Assembly (NCBI GenBank): GCA_028818225.1
Contig: JAPPOG010000004.1
Span: forward strand, 131,213 to 195,212
Source of the DNA: Gammaproteobacteria bacterium
GTDB taxonomy: Bacteria > Pseudomonadota > Gammaproteobacteria > Pseudomonadales > Pseudohongiellaceae
Length of the DNA: 64,000 nt
Direction of reading: 5' to 3'
This document shows, in pieces, positions 8,832-16,734 of this stretch. Every line of letters begins with the position of its first letter. Within the stretch, counting starts at the first letter, position 1. The notes below the pieces were generated by a model. The model ran no database searches. It worked only from the letters and a program-made list of their open reading frames with translations, and was not told the origin of the DNA. The position numbers and the translations under genes were made by a program.

Positions 8832-9695
8832 ATGAAAAAGAATCTAATGCAAGTTTGTTTTTGTGGATTACTTTGCAGTCTTATTGCAGAGCAAGCATTC
8901 GCCCAAAGAGAGAACTGGAGTCGACCCTTTGAAGGATTTCAGATAATTGGCAATCTTTATGGCGTGGGCAGTTACGATCTGAGTGTCTTTCTGATCACGA
9001 CAAATGAAGGGCACATTCTCATCAATACCGGCCTGGAAGACTCGACGCAAATGATTCGTGACAACATCGAGTCGCTTGGCTTTCGTCTGGAAGACATTCG
9101 AATTTTGCTCACCCAACAAGCCCATTGGGATCATACGGCTGCTTTGGCTGAGATTAAGGAATTAACCGGAGCGGAAATGTGGGCTACTGTTGGCGATGCA
9201 CGGGTTCTAGAAGACGGGGGTTTCAGTGACCCCCATTTTGGTGGTGAGGAAACTTTTCGACCAATTGATGTAGATAAAATTATCCGTGACGGCGAAATTA
9301 TTCGATTGGGAGAGCTTGAGTTAACCGTGTATCACCATCCTGGCCATACTGAAGGTAGTTCCAGTTACGCTATGGTGGTTAATGAGGACGGTCGTGAATA
9401 CAAGGTCTTGATCGCTAACATGGGAACAATCAATGCAGGCAAACAGTTAACGATTGAGCCAACCTATCCGGGTGTGGCGGAAGATTTTCTTAATACTTAT
9501 CGACGCCAGAAAGCCATGGATGTGGATGTGTGGGTAGCGGCTCACAACAGTCAATACAACATGCATGAAAAATATCGCCCCGGGCAGGCTTATGATGCTG
9601 ATACATTCGTAGATCCCGCCGGCTTTATCAGAGCAATTGAAGCTCTGGAACAAAGTTATGAGGAATATGTTTCTGTCGAGCAATCAAGCAATTAG
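8832..9695 (+). CDS. Subclass B3-like metallo-beta-lactamase-fold protein, GOB-type site
   Basis: This protein of about 287 residues has a signal peptide ending QAFAQ and the MBL fold. The zinc motif reads QAHWDH where B3 enzymes usually have HxHxDH, so the first ligand is Gln, as in the GOB group of B3 beta-lactamases. Other ligands are visible: His in HHPGHTEG (near residue 172) and His in VAAHNSQ (near 238). These support a zinc hydrolase in the periplasm; whether it hydrolyses beta-lactams cannot be told. Two start codons are adjacent (GTG 8829, ATG 8832); I use the ATG. It sits behind an amidase lipoprotein, suggesting joint work on amide-containing compounds (inference). Confidence 0.88.
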   Translation: MKKNLMQVCFCGLLCSLIAEQAFAQRENWSRPFEGFQIIGNLYGVGSYDLSVFLITTNEGHILINTGLEDSTQMIRDNIESLGFRLEDIRILLTQQAHWDHTAALAEIKELTGAEMWATVGDARVLEDGGFSDPHFGGEETFRPIDVDKIIRDGEIIRLGELELTVYHHPGHTEGSSSYAMVVNEDGREYKVLIANMGTINAGKQLTIEPTYPGVAEDFLNTYRRQKAMDVDVWVAAHNSQYNMHEKYRPGQAYDADTFVDPAGFIRAIEALEQSYEEYVSVEQSSN

Positions 9696-9715
9696 CTGCT
9701 TTTGAGCTTGAATCG

Positions 9716-10057
9716 ATGGCTGAAAAACTGATTCCGATCTTGCACACCAAAGATGGCCTTGCTGCCGCTGCCTGGTATTCCCGTCTGGGTTTCGAAATCG
9801 AGGGCGAACATCGATTCGCCCCTGGCATGCCTCTTTATCTGTTTTTAAGAAGAGGAAACGACGAAATACATTTGTCAGAGCATAAGGGAGATGCTCGACC
9901 AGATTCACTCTTATATTTCTGGGTAAGCAATATCGATGAGCTTGCCAGGGAATTTGGCACCAAGCTTATCGAGCAACCCTGGGCTAAAGAAATTCACATA
10001 ACTGATCCAGATGGCCATCGGTTTAGAGTGGGGCAAAGACATGAAAACGATTCTTGA
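9716..10057 (+). CDS. VOC/glyoxalase superfamily protein, bleomycin-resistance-like
   Basis: This 113-residue cytoplasmic protein has one pair of beta-alpha-beta-beta-beta modules, opening with IPILHTKDGLAAAAWYSRLGFE and ending HITDPDGHRFRVGQ, the pattern of bleomycin-resistance and glyoxalase-like proteins. The metal-binding Glu/His set of glyoxalase I is not clearly complete, so it may be a binding protein rather than an enzyme. Its 3' end overlaps the start of the GDCCVxC gene by 17 nt in another frame. Confidence 0.85.
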   Translation: MAEKLIPILHTKDGLAAAAWYSRLGFEIEGEHRFAPGMPLYLFLRRGNDEIHLSEHKGDARPDSLLYFWVSNIDELAREFGTKLIEQPWAKEIHITDPDGHRFRVGQRHENDS

Positions 10058-10244
10058 GTCGACGATAAGTTGTCCTTACTGCAATCAGTCCAAATTAGAA
10101 GTTATGCCAACGGATTCCTGCATGTGGTTCTACCAATGCAGCTTTTGTGAGTCGATGCTGGAACCAAAAGCAGGTGACTGTTGTGTATTTTGTACCTTCG
10201 GTTCCATCCCCTGACCTCCGATACAGGAAAAAGCGAACAGTTAG
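10041..10244 (+). CDS. GDCCVxC-domain protein, candidate selenoprotein (TGA = Sec58)
   Basis: Read through one TGA, this ORF encodes 67 residues from the ATG at 10041. Cysteine pairs are CPYC (11-14), C33/C36, CC (47-48) and C51, with the family signature GDCCVFC. I recall that family members end in a conserved PCPPIQ-like tail. Here the frame reads SIP, then TGA at 10212-10214, then PPIQEKANS and TAG, so the TGA replaces a conserved Cys while homology continues. I also recall that the database name of this family allows for '(seleno)protein'. A SECIS-like hairpin lies downstream. Small Cys-rich proteins of this kind are probably redox or metal-handling; role unknown. The TAG overlaps the convergent MFS stop by 4 nt. 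A nonsense mutation or sequencing error is the alternative. Confidence 0.75.
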
Positions 10245-10250
10245 TTTGCT
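10232..10250 (+). promoter_or_regulatory. Putative bacterial SECIS hairpin
   Basis: AGCGAAC (10232-10238) pairs with GUUUGCU (10244-10250) as 7 bp including one G-U, closing the loop AGUUA. The loop begins 24 nt after the TGA and carries G at its second position; as I recall the bacterial SECIS consensus, the loop should start about 16-37 nt after the UGA with a G in its first two positions. GG/CC pairs may extend the stem across an A bulge. The hairpin overlaps the 3' end of the opposite-strand MFS gene. Confidence 0.6.
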
Positions 10251-11464
10251 CCAGTCATCTTTGTACTAATTGATTGATCGAGACTGCGCAGAGTCTTGCT
10301 GATCATAAAAAATCCTATAACGGTCGCCATTAAGAGAATACACGCACCCAGTATGGCGTTTGCAGCACCTATATTGTCAGCGGCTACCGCCAGAGGAAAT
10401 ACTCCAATGGGTGTTAGTCCGAATGACAGCATCATAAAACTACTCATTCGACCCCTTACACTATCATCTACCAGCAATTGAACGGCGGCATTGTTTACCG
10501 TCTGGCTGGCACTGGCGCAGATGTTGCCTAGCAATAGAGGAATCAGTGCGAGGTAGAAGTTTCCTGTCTGGGTGAAGATGGCGAGGAAAATCCCGAAACA
10601 AAAAGTACTGCCAATCATGATCTTCAGTCGGCCGGCGTGATCATCCCTGCGTGCAATCCAGATTGCACCCAGTACACCGCCAATTCCCATAGTTGCCATT
10701 AACATACCAACACCAGTTTCTTCTGCTTGCCAGGCTTCTTCTGCCAGGACCACAAGGATGTTCTGAAACGGCATAACCAGGAACATGGGCACCAACCCAA
10801 ACAACAGGCAGATCAGTACAGGTCGATGATCGAGAATATATTTAAAACCATAAGCAATATCTGCGAGCAGGGGTTTCTTTTCAGAATTTGGATCATTGGA
10901 ATAGCTGGGCTCGATGCCGAACATGCAGCTTATGGCGCAGGCATAAAGTGAAATAGACAAAATGTAGGCGGCGGTAAAACTGAATTGAGCAATGACGATA
11001 CCCATTACCGCCGGACCGAGCACTCTATTGAGATTCATGGCACCGGCTTGAAAAGCCAGGGCACGCTGCAAGCGTTGCGGACCCACGACATGTATTGTGA
11101 TTGCCATTCGGGCGGGCATGATGAAAGGAAACGCGCAGCCAGCGATAAAGGCCGTACAGAGCATGTGCCAAAATTCCAGTTGGCCTGACAGTAGTAGCAC
11201 GAGAATGAACACTTCGTTGGCAACAATGAGACTCTGTCCGAATATAATTAAGCGCCGACGTTCTACGCGGTCGGTGATTGCTCCGCCAAACAGGGAAGCG
11301 ATTACAAGGGGTATGGCTACCACGAGATTAATGTAGGCCAAAGCTGTCGCTTCGCCAGTTAACTCCCAGGCCAGCAAGGAGCGGGTAAGCATTTGTCCTT
11401 GCATCGAGAAAAAGAAAGCTACGTTGCCAAAGAATAACCAGCGAAATTGAACGAGTGAGAACAA
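10241..11464 (-). CDS. MFS transporter
   Basis: This 407-residue, roughly 12-helix major facilitator protein has the DRVERRR loop between helices 2 and 3 (GGAITDRVERRRLI), typical of drug or metabolite exporters. Substrate unknown. The start is unclear: TTG at 11464 has no Shine-Dalgarno site, while the frame stays open upstream and an ATT at 11515 has GGAG about 9 nt before it. The added residues (STLESEAETPSQNAFD) look like a normal cytoplasmic N-terminus, so a rare ATT start is possible. It converges on the GDCCVxC gene with a 4-nt overlap. A second, different MFS gene lies at 44207-45418. Confidence 0.88.
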   Translation of the reverse strand: MFSLVQFRWLFFGNVAFFFSMQGQMLTRSLLAWELTGEATALAYINLVVAIPLVIASLFGGAITDRVERRRLIIFGQSLIVANEVFILVLLLSGQLEFWHMLCTAFIAGCAFPFIMPARMAITIHVVGPQRLQRALAFQAGAMNLNRVLGPAVMGIVIAQFSFTAAYILSISLYACAISCMFGIEPSYSNDPNSEKKPLLADIAYGFKYILDHRPVLICLLFGLVPMFLVMPFQNILVVLAEEAWQAEETGVGMLMATMGIGGVLGAIWIARRDDHAGRLKIMIGSTFCFGIFLAIFTQTGNFYLALIPLLLGNICASASQTVNNAAVQLLVDDSVRGRMSSFMMLSFGLTPIGVFPLAVAADNIGAANAILGACILLMATVIGFFMISKTLRSLDQSISTKMTGAN

Positions 11465-11638
11465 ATCAAAGGCATTTTGGGAAGGTGTTTCCGCTTCTGA
11501 TTCGAGGGTAGAAATGGCTCGGCTCCGAAAAAATTGGCAAGAGTATCACCGATTGCTTGAGAGGTATGCAAAAAGCTTTCTTGCAATTCATAATTGGATC
11601 ATGAAATTATCCCAGCAAAATAATAAAGGGTCGCGGCA

Positions 11639-12910
11639 TTGTTATATCTTCAAGCAATCATCGGTATAGGCGTATTTATTGCGTTGGCAGTGTTGTTTAG
11701 CGAGCAGCGCAAACTGCCACATTGGAAGCTCATTGCAGCCGGATTGGGTCTGCAATTTGTATTTGCTTTCTTGGTTTTTCGATTAAATCTTCTGCAGCAA
11801 GTATTAAGTGGCATTAACCGGGGTGTATCAGCGGTTGTTGATGCAACGGAGGCAGGCAGCCTGTTTGTGTTTGGCTACCTGGGTGGCGATCCTGCCAATG
11901 TAGCTTACCCGTTTGAGGTGGGTGATCCCGGCGCTACCGTGGTTCTGGCATTTCGCATCCTGCCTTTGATTCTAATTTTTAGCGTACTGTCCGCCATTCT
12001 CTGGCACTACCGGGTATTGCCAATAGTGGTCAAAGGCTTTGCCTACGTATTGAGGAGGGGGTTGGGTGTAGGAGGAGCAGTAGGGCTTAGCGCGGCAGCA
12101 AATATTTTTATCGGTATGGTTGAATCGCCAGCCCTGATAAGACCCTATATTAAAGCATTAACCCGCAGTGAATTATTTATTGTCATGTCAGTTGGTATGG
12201 CGACCATTGCTGGTACTGTTATGGTGCTTTATTCAGTAATTCTTGAGCCGATTATTGGAAATGCACTGGGGCATATTCTCACTGCTTCCGTTATTAGTGC
12301 GCCGGCAGCGATTATGCTGGCACTCATCATGGTACCAGCCAGCAGCACGGAATCAGCCGACGATATTGCTGGTGACAATAATGATTTCGGGCCGAAATAT
12401 CACAACATCATGGATGCAATTGCCAGGGGAACTAGCGATGGTGTTGCCCTGATGGTTAACGTTGGTGCCATGTTACTGGTATTAGTGGCGCTGGTGGCAT
12501 TACTGAATAGTGCTTTGAGCCTTATTCCTTTTACCAGTGGCGATCCGATTTCTTTACAAAGATTGTTAGGTTACTTATTTGCGCCACTCGTCTGGTTTAT
12601 GGGCGTGCCCTGGAGCGAAGCGCTCGATGCTGGCTCACTGATGGGAATAAAAACTGCGTTAAATGAATTAATAGCTTTCCTGGCAATGACAGAACTACCG
12701 GAAAATGCACTTTCTGAGAAATCTCGAATCATTATGACTTATGCAATCTGTGGTTTTGCAAATTTTGGAAGTTTGGGGATTATGATTGCCGGGCTGAGCG
12801 GGATGTGTTCAGAGCGAGCGAGGGAAATTGTTGCCCTGGCGCCTAAATCAATTCTGTCGGGAACCCTGGCAACCTGTATGACGGGTGCTATCGCGGGATT
12901 ACTGTATTAA
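11639..12910 (+). CDS. NupC-type concentrative nucleoside transporter (CNT family)
   Basis: This 423-residue inner-membrane protein imports nucleosides by ion symport. It begins at TTG with AAAGGG about 10 nt upstream. CNT features are the N-terminal helices LYLQAIIGIGVFIALAVLFS, the AAANIFIGMVESPALIRPY segment (family signature GQTEAP-like region), FVIMSVGMATIAGTVM and the C-terminal CGFANFGSLGIMIAG that lines the substrate site. Length matches the bacterial family. It is divergent from the MFS gene and stands alone, so it may serve nucleoside salvage. Confidence 0.92.
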   Translation: MLYLQAIIGIGVFIALAVLFSEQRKLPHWKLIAAGLGLQFVFAFLVFRLNLLQQVLSGINRGVSAVVDATEAGSLFVFGYLGGDPANVAYPFEVGDPGATVVLAFRILPLILIFSVLSAILWHYRVLPIVVKGFAYVLRRGLGVGGAVGLSAAANIFIGMVESPALIRPYIKALTRSELFIVMSVGMATIAGTVMVLYSVILEPIIGNALGHILTASVISAPAAIMLALIMVPASSTESADDIAGDNNDFGPKYHNIMDAIARGTSDGVALMVNVGAMLLVLVALVALLNSALSLIPFTSGDPISLQRLLGYLFAPLVWFMGVPWSEALDAGSLMGIKTALNELIAFLAMTELPENALSEKSRIIMTYAICGFANFGSLGIMIAGLSGMCSERAREIVALAPKSILSGTLATCMTGAIAGLLY

Positions 12911-13051
12911 ATAGCCTGCATTGGGCCGAGTTCCTGTCTACAACATGCAGTTAATACTGTTTTAACCAACGATATTCCTATAAAGGCAAAATCGCTGCTA
13001 ATACTAACCGTTGACCCCCCCCATGTGCAGTGACATCTGACGAACTCGGCG

Positions 13052-14737
13052 CTATGGGCGAGCACTGCTGGAAGAGTCTCTAATGGCCTTGAATTCGTTG
13101 CCTTCGAACCACTCAGGAAAATCCGTGGAATTCGCGAGCCGCGTAGCAATCTCAAAGTAGAGGCGAATATCTTCAGCCGCACCACTTAAATCCCACTCTG
13201 GATCGTATTCATCGCCGGGTGCATGGTAGCGATTATCGGTGTAATCCTGAGCCTGGGCTGCTCCCCATTCTCTGCCATACTCAATGCTATCTTCGCCGGA
13301 TTCAGCATAGAGGGCAGGAATGCCTACCTTGGCAAAATTAAAATGATCGGAGCGATAATAATAACCGCGTTCGGGATTCGGTTCGGCGGTGACATACCTG
13401 TCCTGAACGCTGGCAGCGTCTTCCAGATAATTTTCCAGCTCACTGCTGCTTGCACCAACCACTACCACATCGCGCATACGGCCAAATGTATTCAGGTTAT
13501 CCATGTTGATATTGGCAACAGTTGTTTCAATTGGATAAGAGGGGTTTTCTGCATACCATTGTGAGCCCAGCAAGCCAGACTCTTCCGCAGTTACTGCCAG
13601 GAAAACGATAGTTCTCTCTGGCGGATCCTGTTGCATATGCATATCTGCCAATACAAGAAGTGCGGCGGTTCCGGTCGCATTGTCGGCGGCACCGTTATAA
13701 ATATTGTCACCTTCAACTTCCGGATTTACGCCGAGATGATCCCAATGGGCAGTATAAATTATTGACTCAGCCGGACGTTCAGTTCCTGGAATTGCAGCGA
13801 TTACATTTTGTGAAGTAGAGGTACGCACACTGTTTTCAATGCTCACGCTCGCCTGAATGTCACCAAGCGGAACCGCTTCAAATCCTGGTTGCGCGGCAGC
13901 AGTTTTTAATTCCTGGTAATTTAATCCAGCGCCATCAAAAATTGCTTCGGCAGAATCCAGTGTTAACCAACCTTCTATTTCGGCGCGATCGCCATTTAAG
14001 TCTGCCGCTTCCAGTCCTATCTGAGGTCCTGACCAACTGCTACTTACAACTTCCCAGCCATAACCGGCGGGGCCAGTCTCGTGCACAATGAGCGCAGCGG
14101 CGGCACCTTGCCTCGCGGCTTCCTCATACTTGTAGGTCCAGCGACCGTAATAGGTCATGCTGTTTCCATTGAACAGGTTGTCGTCCTGGGTGGCATAACC
14201 CGGATCATTGACCAGGATGATTACGGTTTTGTCGGTAACGTCTACTGCGGCATAATCGTCCCAGTTTCGTTCTGGGGCAACGATGCCATAACCAACAAAT
14301 ACAACTTCACTGCCCTGAACGGTTACATAGGGTAACTGCTGTTGGGTCCCCACCATCATCTCTTCGCCATAGTTAAACGATGCCTCATAATCGCTACCCT
14401 GCATGTAGAGAACGGCATCACTGGCAGTGGTTAATTCGGTAACCGCAACTGGCTGAAAATAGGAATCGCCATTGCCTGGTCCGACGCCTAATTGCTCAAA
14501 ATGTTCCCGCAAATAATTAATGGTTAGTTCTTCGCCTTGGGTTGCTGGAGCGCGGCCTTCAAATTCATCTGAAGCGAGAATGGCAACATGCTCATGCAGA
14601 ACCTGATCGATACTGGTAGTAGAATTACCAGTGGAATCCGAATTGGCGTCGTCAGTTTCATTACTGGGAGATTCGCCGCAACTAACTAAGACTATGCAGC
14701 ACACTTGAATAAGAAGAATTTTGCCCATCTTCAACAA
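13052..14737 (-). CDS. M28-family zinc aminopeptidase with PA domain, lipoprotein
   Basis: This 561-residue exported protein has a lipobox-like LVSC after a short signal peptide, then a protease-associated insert (about residues 100-270, with VVFVGYGIVAPERNWDDY) and an M28 peptidase domain. Zinc ligands can be seen: His in TAHWDHLG, Asp in NGAADNATG, Glu-Glu in TAEESGLLG, Asp in INMDN and His in YRSDHFNF. It should remove N-terminal residues from peptides in the periplasm. It stands alone, converging with the nucleoside transporter gene; the 141-nt gap between them holds no clear terminator. Confidence 0.92.
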   Translation of the reverse strand: MLKMGKILLIQVCCIVLVSCGESPSNETDDANSDSTGNSTTSIDQVLHEHVAILASDEFEGRAPATQGEELTINYLREHFEQLGVGPGNGDSYFQPVAVTELTTASDAVLYMQGSDYEASFNYGEEMMVGTQQQLPYVTVQGSEVVFVGYGIVAPERNWDDYAAVDVTDKTVIILVNDPGYATQDDNLFNGNSMTYYGRWTYKYEEAARQGAAAALIVHETGPAGYGWEVVSSSWSGPQIGLEAADLNGDRAEIEGWLTLDSAEAIFDGAGLNYQELKTAAAQPGFEAVPLGDIQASVSIENSVRTSTSQNVIAAIPGTERPAESIIYTAHWDHLGVNPEVEGDNIYNGAADNATGTAALLVLADMHMQQDPPERTIVFLAVTAEESGLLGSQWYAENPSYPIETTVANINMDNLNTFGRMRDVVVVGASSSELENYLEDAASVQDRYVTAEPNPERGYYYRSDHFNFAKVGIPALYAESGEDSIEYGREWGAAQAQDYTDNRYHAPGDEYDPEWDLSGAAEDIRLYFEIATRLANSTDFPEWFEGNEFKAIRDSSSSARP

Positions 14738-14889
14738 CCTCGAAAATCAATAGCAAACCAATTAAGTATCAGGAAAAAGCGAGGATATACGGGAACTCGC
14801 GAGCTAGTCCAGAGTGAGAATGAGCATCTGCCAGTTGTTCCTTGCTTTTCTGGTAGTGCATGACCAGGAAGAAATGAGGTCGAGTAATT

Positions 14890-15129
14890 TTACAAATTAA
14901 TGTCGTCGATGTGCTGAAAGCGGTTCACAAGCTTGCCATCAATTTCAATTGTTTCAAAGAACATGTCCAAGGGTCTAACCCAGAGTCCAAAGTCGCCATA
15001 CAGGGCGCGATACAATACCAGGGGCTCCTGGGTTTCGCTGTGATGGACGATATCGATCAACTCGTATTCCTTGTTCTTGTAGTGTCGATATTTGCCACGC
15101 GGTATGTCGGCATACTTTTCTCTATTCAT
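14890..15129 (-). CDS. DUF1653-domain protein
   Basis: This protein of about 79 residues starts at ATG 15129 (MNREKYADIPRGKYRHYKN), one nt after the stop of the CnrX-like gene, so translation is probably coupled. The motif set RGKYRHYKNKEYELIDI, PLVLYRALYGD and WVRPLDMF is the DUF1653 pattern, a small beta-rich cytoplasmic domain of unknown function. A longer open frame reaching 15225 overlaps the upstream gene and gives an unlikely N-terminus. It is the last gene of the sigma-factor operon; it may be a passenger. Confidence 0.85.
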   Translation of the reverse strand: MNREKYADIPRGKYRHYKNKEYELIDIVHHSETQEPLVLYRALYGDFGLWVRPLDMFFETIEIDGKLVNRFQHIDDINL

Positions 15130-15130
15130 G

Positions 15131-15649
15131 TTAAAAAAATTGAGGAGGCAGCCGGTCACCGGGGCGTGGGCCAAAACCCGATCCAATGCGACCACGTCGA
15201 CCATCACGGTCGCCACGTGGGCCACGTCTCTGCATAAATTCCTGTGCAGCCTGTCTTTCTTCTTCGGTTAACTCTGAAAGCAGTGCAATAGACTGCTCAT
15301 GTGACAGTTCCTGGTAGCGATTACTGGCACTGCGTAATTCCCGGAATGCCTGGCGTAACTTGTCGGCATCAAATTCTTCTGCGCGCATTAATTCATTTAC
15401 ACGGCGCATCGCCTGAAACATTTCACCTCTAAAAGGTCTGCTGGCGTCATTGCTTGCTTCCAGTATTGGTTGCAGCTCAGTTTGCCTGTCAGCGCTCAAG
15501 TCACGCACTACCCAGCTAATATTGGGAGGGAAAGGGCGCAATTGTGGCTCCTGGAAAGCAGACGCGCGGTAACTTATGCCGCCAACGAAAACCAGGTTTA
15601 AAGCGATAGATGCGATAAGTACGATTAGTATGAGTTTGCTCTTGTTCAT
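15131..15649 (-). CDS. Membrane-anchored periplasmic metal-sensor-like protein (Spy/CpxP/CnrX type)
   Basis: This 172-residue protein has an N-terminal membrane anchor (residues 6-28) and a periplasmic helical domain rich in Arg, Glu and Gln, with the pattern DRQTELQPILEASNDASRPFRGEMF and LTEEERQAAQEFMQRRG known from Spy, CpxP and the CnrX/metal-resistance proteins. The C-terminus is Arg/Gly-rich. It overlaps the anti-sigma-like gene by 4 nt (ATGA) in an operon with an ECF sigma factor. In the CnrYXH system the CnrX sensor binds Ni or Co and controls release of the sigma factor. A similar role here is inferred; the metal or stress cue is unknown. Confidence 0.82.
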   Translation of the reverse strand: MNKSKLILIVLIASIALNLVFVGGISYRASAFQEPQLRPFPPNISWVVRDLSADRQTELQPILEASNDASRPFRGEMFQAMRRVNELMRAEEFDADKLRQAFRELRSASNRYQELSHEQSIALLSELTEEERQAAQEFMQRRGPRGDRDGRRGRIGSGFGPRPGDRLPPQFF

Positions 15650-16101
15650 GGTGCTTCGCTCTCCGGAATAGCAGACATCGCAAGCAAGGCGAGTTCGTCA
15701 TCCCAGTAGTCCAGTTCGTCAATTTCTGAATTTACTCCAAAGCTGTAAAAATTTCCCAGCACAATTCCAAATACCAGGGGCAGACAGGCGGCCATGGCAG
15801 GGCGCCATAATCTCATTGTTAAATTCTCAGTGGGAATCAGCCAGTTCAAAAGCTGGTCGGTGATGGACTGTGCCCTGGCTGGCAACTCCTGGTTTAGAAC
15901 ACGTTGTTCCAGATTCGGGAATTCTGGCACAACGATCTCGTCCAGGCGATGTTCCAGCAATGCATACTCGTTAAAGATAGAAAAGGCGGATTCATCCTCA
16001 GCAAGAAGCGACTCGATGTCTTGTCGCAGCTCGTCCGGCCACTTATTTCTATCCGCGCCATGAATTTCCAGTAGGTGGATAAATTCTTCAAGGGTTTTCA
16101 T
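15646..16101 (-). CDS. Putative anti-sigma factor, single-pass membrane protein
   Basis: This 151-residue protein has an acidic cytoplasmic part (about 1-90), one membrane helix (about 100-122, MAACLPLVFGIVLGNFY) and a short acidic periplasmic tail. It lacks a clear zinc-binding HxxxCxxC motif. Its place directly after an ECF sigma gene (15-nt gap), with a 4-nt overlap to a CnrX-like periplasmic protein, is what a CnrY/RsiW-like anti-sigma factor would have. I do not recognise the sequence family itself, so the call rests on topology and context. Confidence 0.7.
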   Translation of the reverse strand: MKTLEEFIHLLEIHGADRNKWPDELRQDIESLLAEDESAFSIFNEYALLEHRLDEIVVPEFPNLEQRVLNQELPARAQSITDQLLNWLIPTENLTMRLWRPAMAACLPLVFGIVLGNFYSFGVNSEIDELDYWDDELALLAMSAIPESEAP

Positions 16102-16116
16102 ATCAGTGCTTGCCCA

Positions 16117-16710
16117 TCAGTGATTAACTACATCCGATGATGCGCTTGTCTCCTCGCTTGGGGCGCGCAGGGCGCCGCTCAGTTGTTTGCGCAATGTTCG
16201 TTTCGCTCTGGCGATTGTTGATTCCAGCGCTTTGACTGATACATCCAAGATTACGGCGGCTTCTTTATTGGAGAATCCGGAGTAGTGGCACAATACGAGT
16301 GCGCTCCTCTGGTTCTCCGGTAAGTTGTTGATCACTTTTCTTAATAACTTTCCTTGTTTCTCGCGATCTTCGCTCACACCGTAACCGTCTTGCCAATCAG
16401 CCTGAACTTCTTTTTCTACATCCACATGCTCCTGCGCTTCAGTGTTTCCATGCTTTCTCAAATAATCTACGCACAAATTATGTGTTATACGGTGCAACCA
16501 GGTTGATAATTTTGCTTTTTCTGGTTGCCACTTCTCAGCTTTAATCCAAAGTTTTAAAAATGTTTCCTGAGAAATATCTTCAGTATCATTTTGATTTCCT
16601 ATAATTCCAAATGCGAAATGACTGATGGAGTTTAGATGCTGCTTTACAATAGTTTGATAGGCGGATTGATCACCATCGCAAACTGCACGCATCAGTTCTT
16701 CATCAGTCAT
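16117..16710 (-). CDS. ECF-type RNA polymerase sigma factor
   Basis: This 197-residue sigma-70 family protein has region 2 at about residues 10-80 (DTEDISQETFLKLW, then STWLHRITHNLCVDYLRK) and region 4 at about 125-180 (LPENQRSALVLCHYSGFSNKEAA, with a helix-turn-helix ending VKALESTIARAKRTLRK). It redirects RNA polymerase to stress promoters. It lies 24 nt after the EF-hand gene and is followed by an anti-sigma-like membrane gene. ECF factors often transcribe their own operon; a possible ECF-type promoter is noted upstream of the EF-hand gene. Confidence 0.93.
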   Translation of the reverse strand: MTDEELMRAVCDGDQSAYQTIVKQHLNSISHFAFGIIGNQNDTEDISQETFLKLWIKAEKWQPEKAKLSTWLHRITHNLCVDYLRKHGNTEAQEHVDVEKEVQADWQDGYGVSEDREKQGKLLRKVINNLPENQRSALVLCHYSGFSNKEAAVILDVSVKALESTIARAKRTLRKQLSGALRAPSEETSASSDVVNH

Positions 16711-16734
16711 TAGGTCGAGAGATATTAAAGCTTC

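Noticed and set aside
12990-13051. C-run and short repeats between the nucleoside transporter and peptidase genes, checked as a terminator
   Set aside because: No stem with a T-run can be drawn on either strand.
15130-15225. Upstream extension of the DUF1653 gene
   Set aside because: It overlaps the CnrX-like gene and adds a non-conserved N-terminus; the ATG at 15129 fits coupling.
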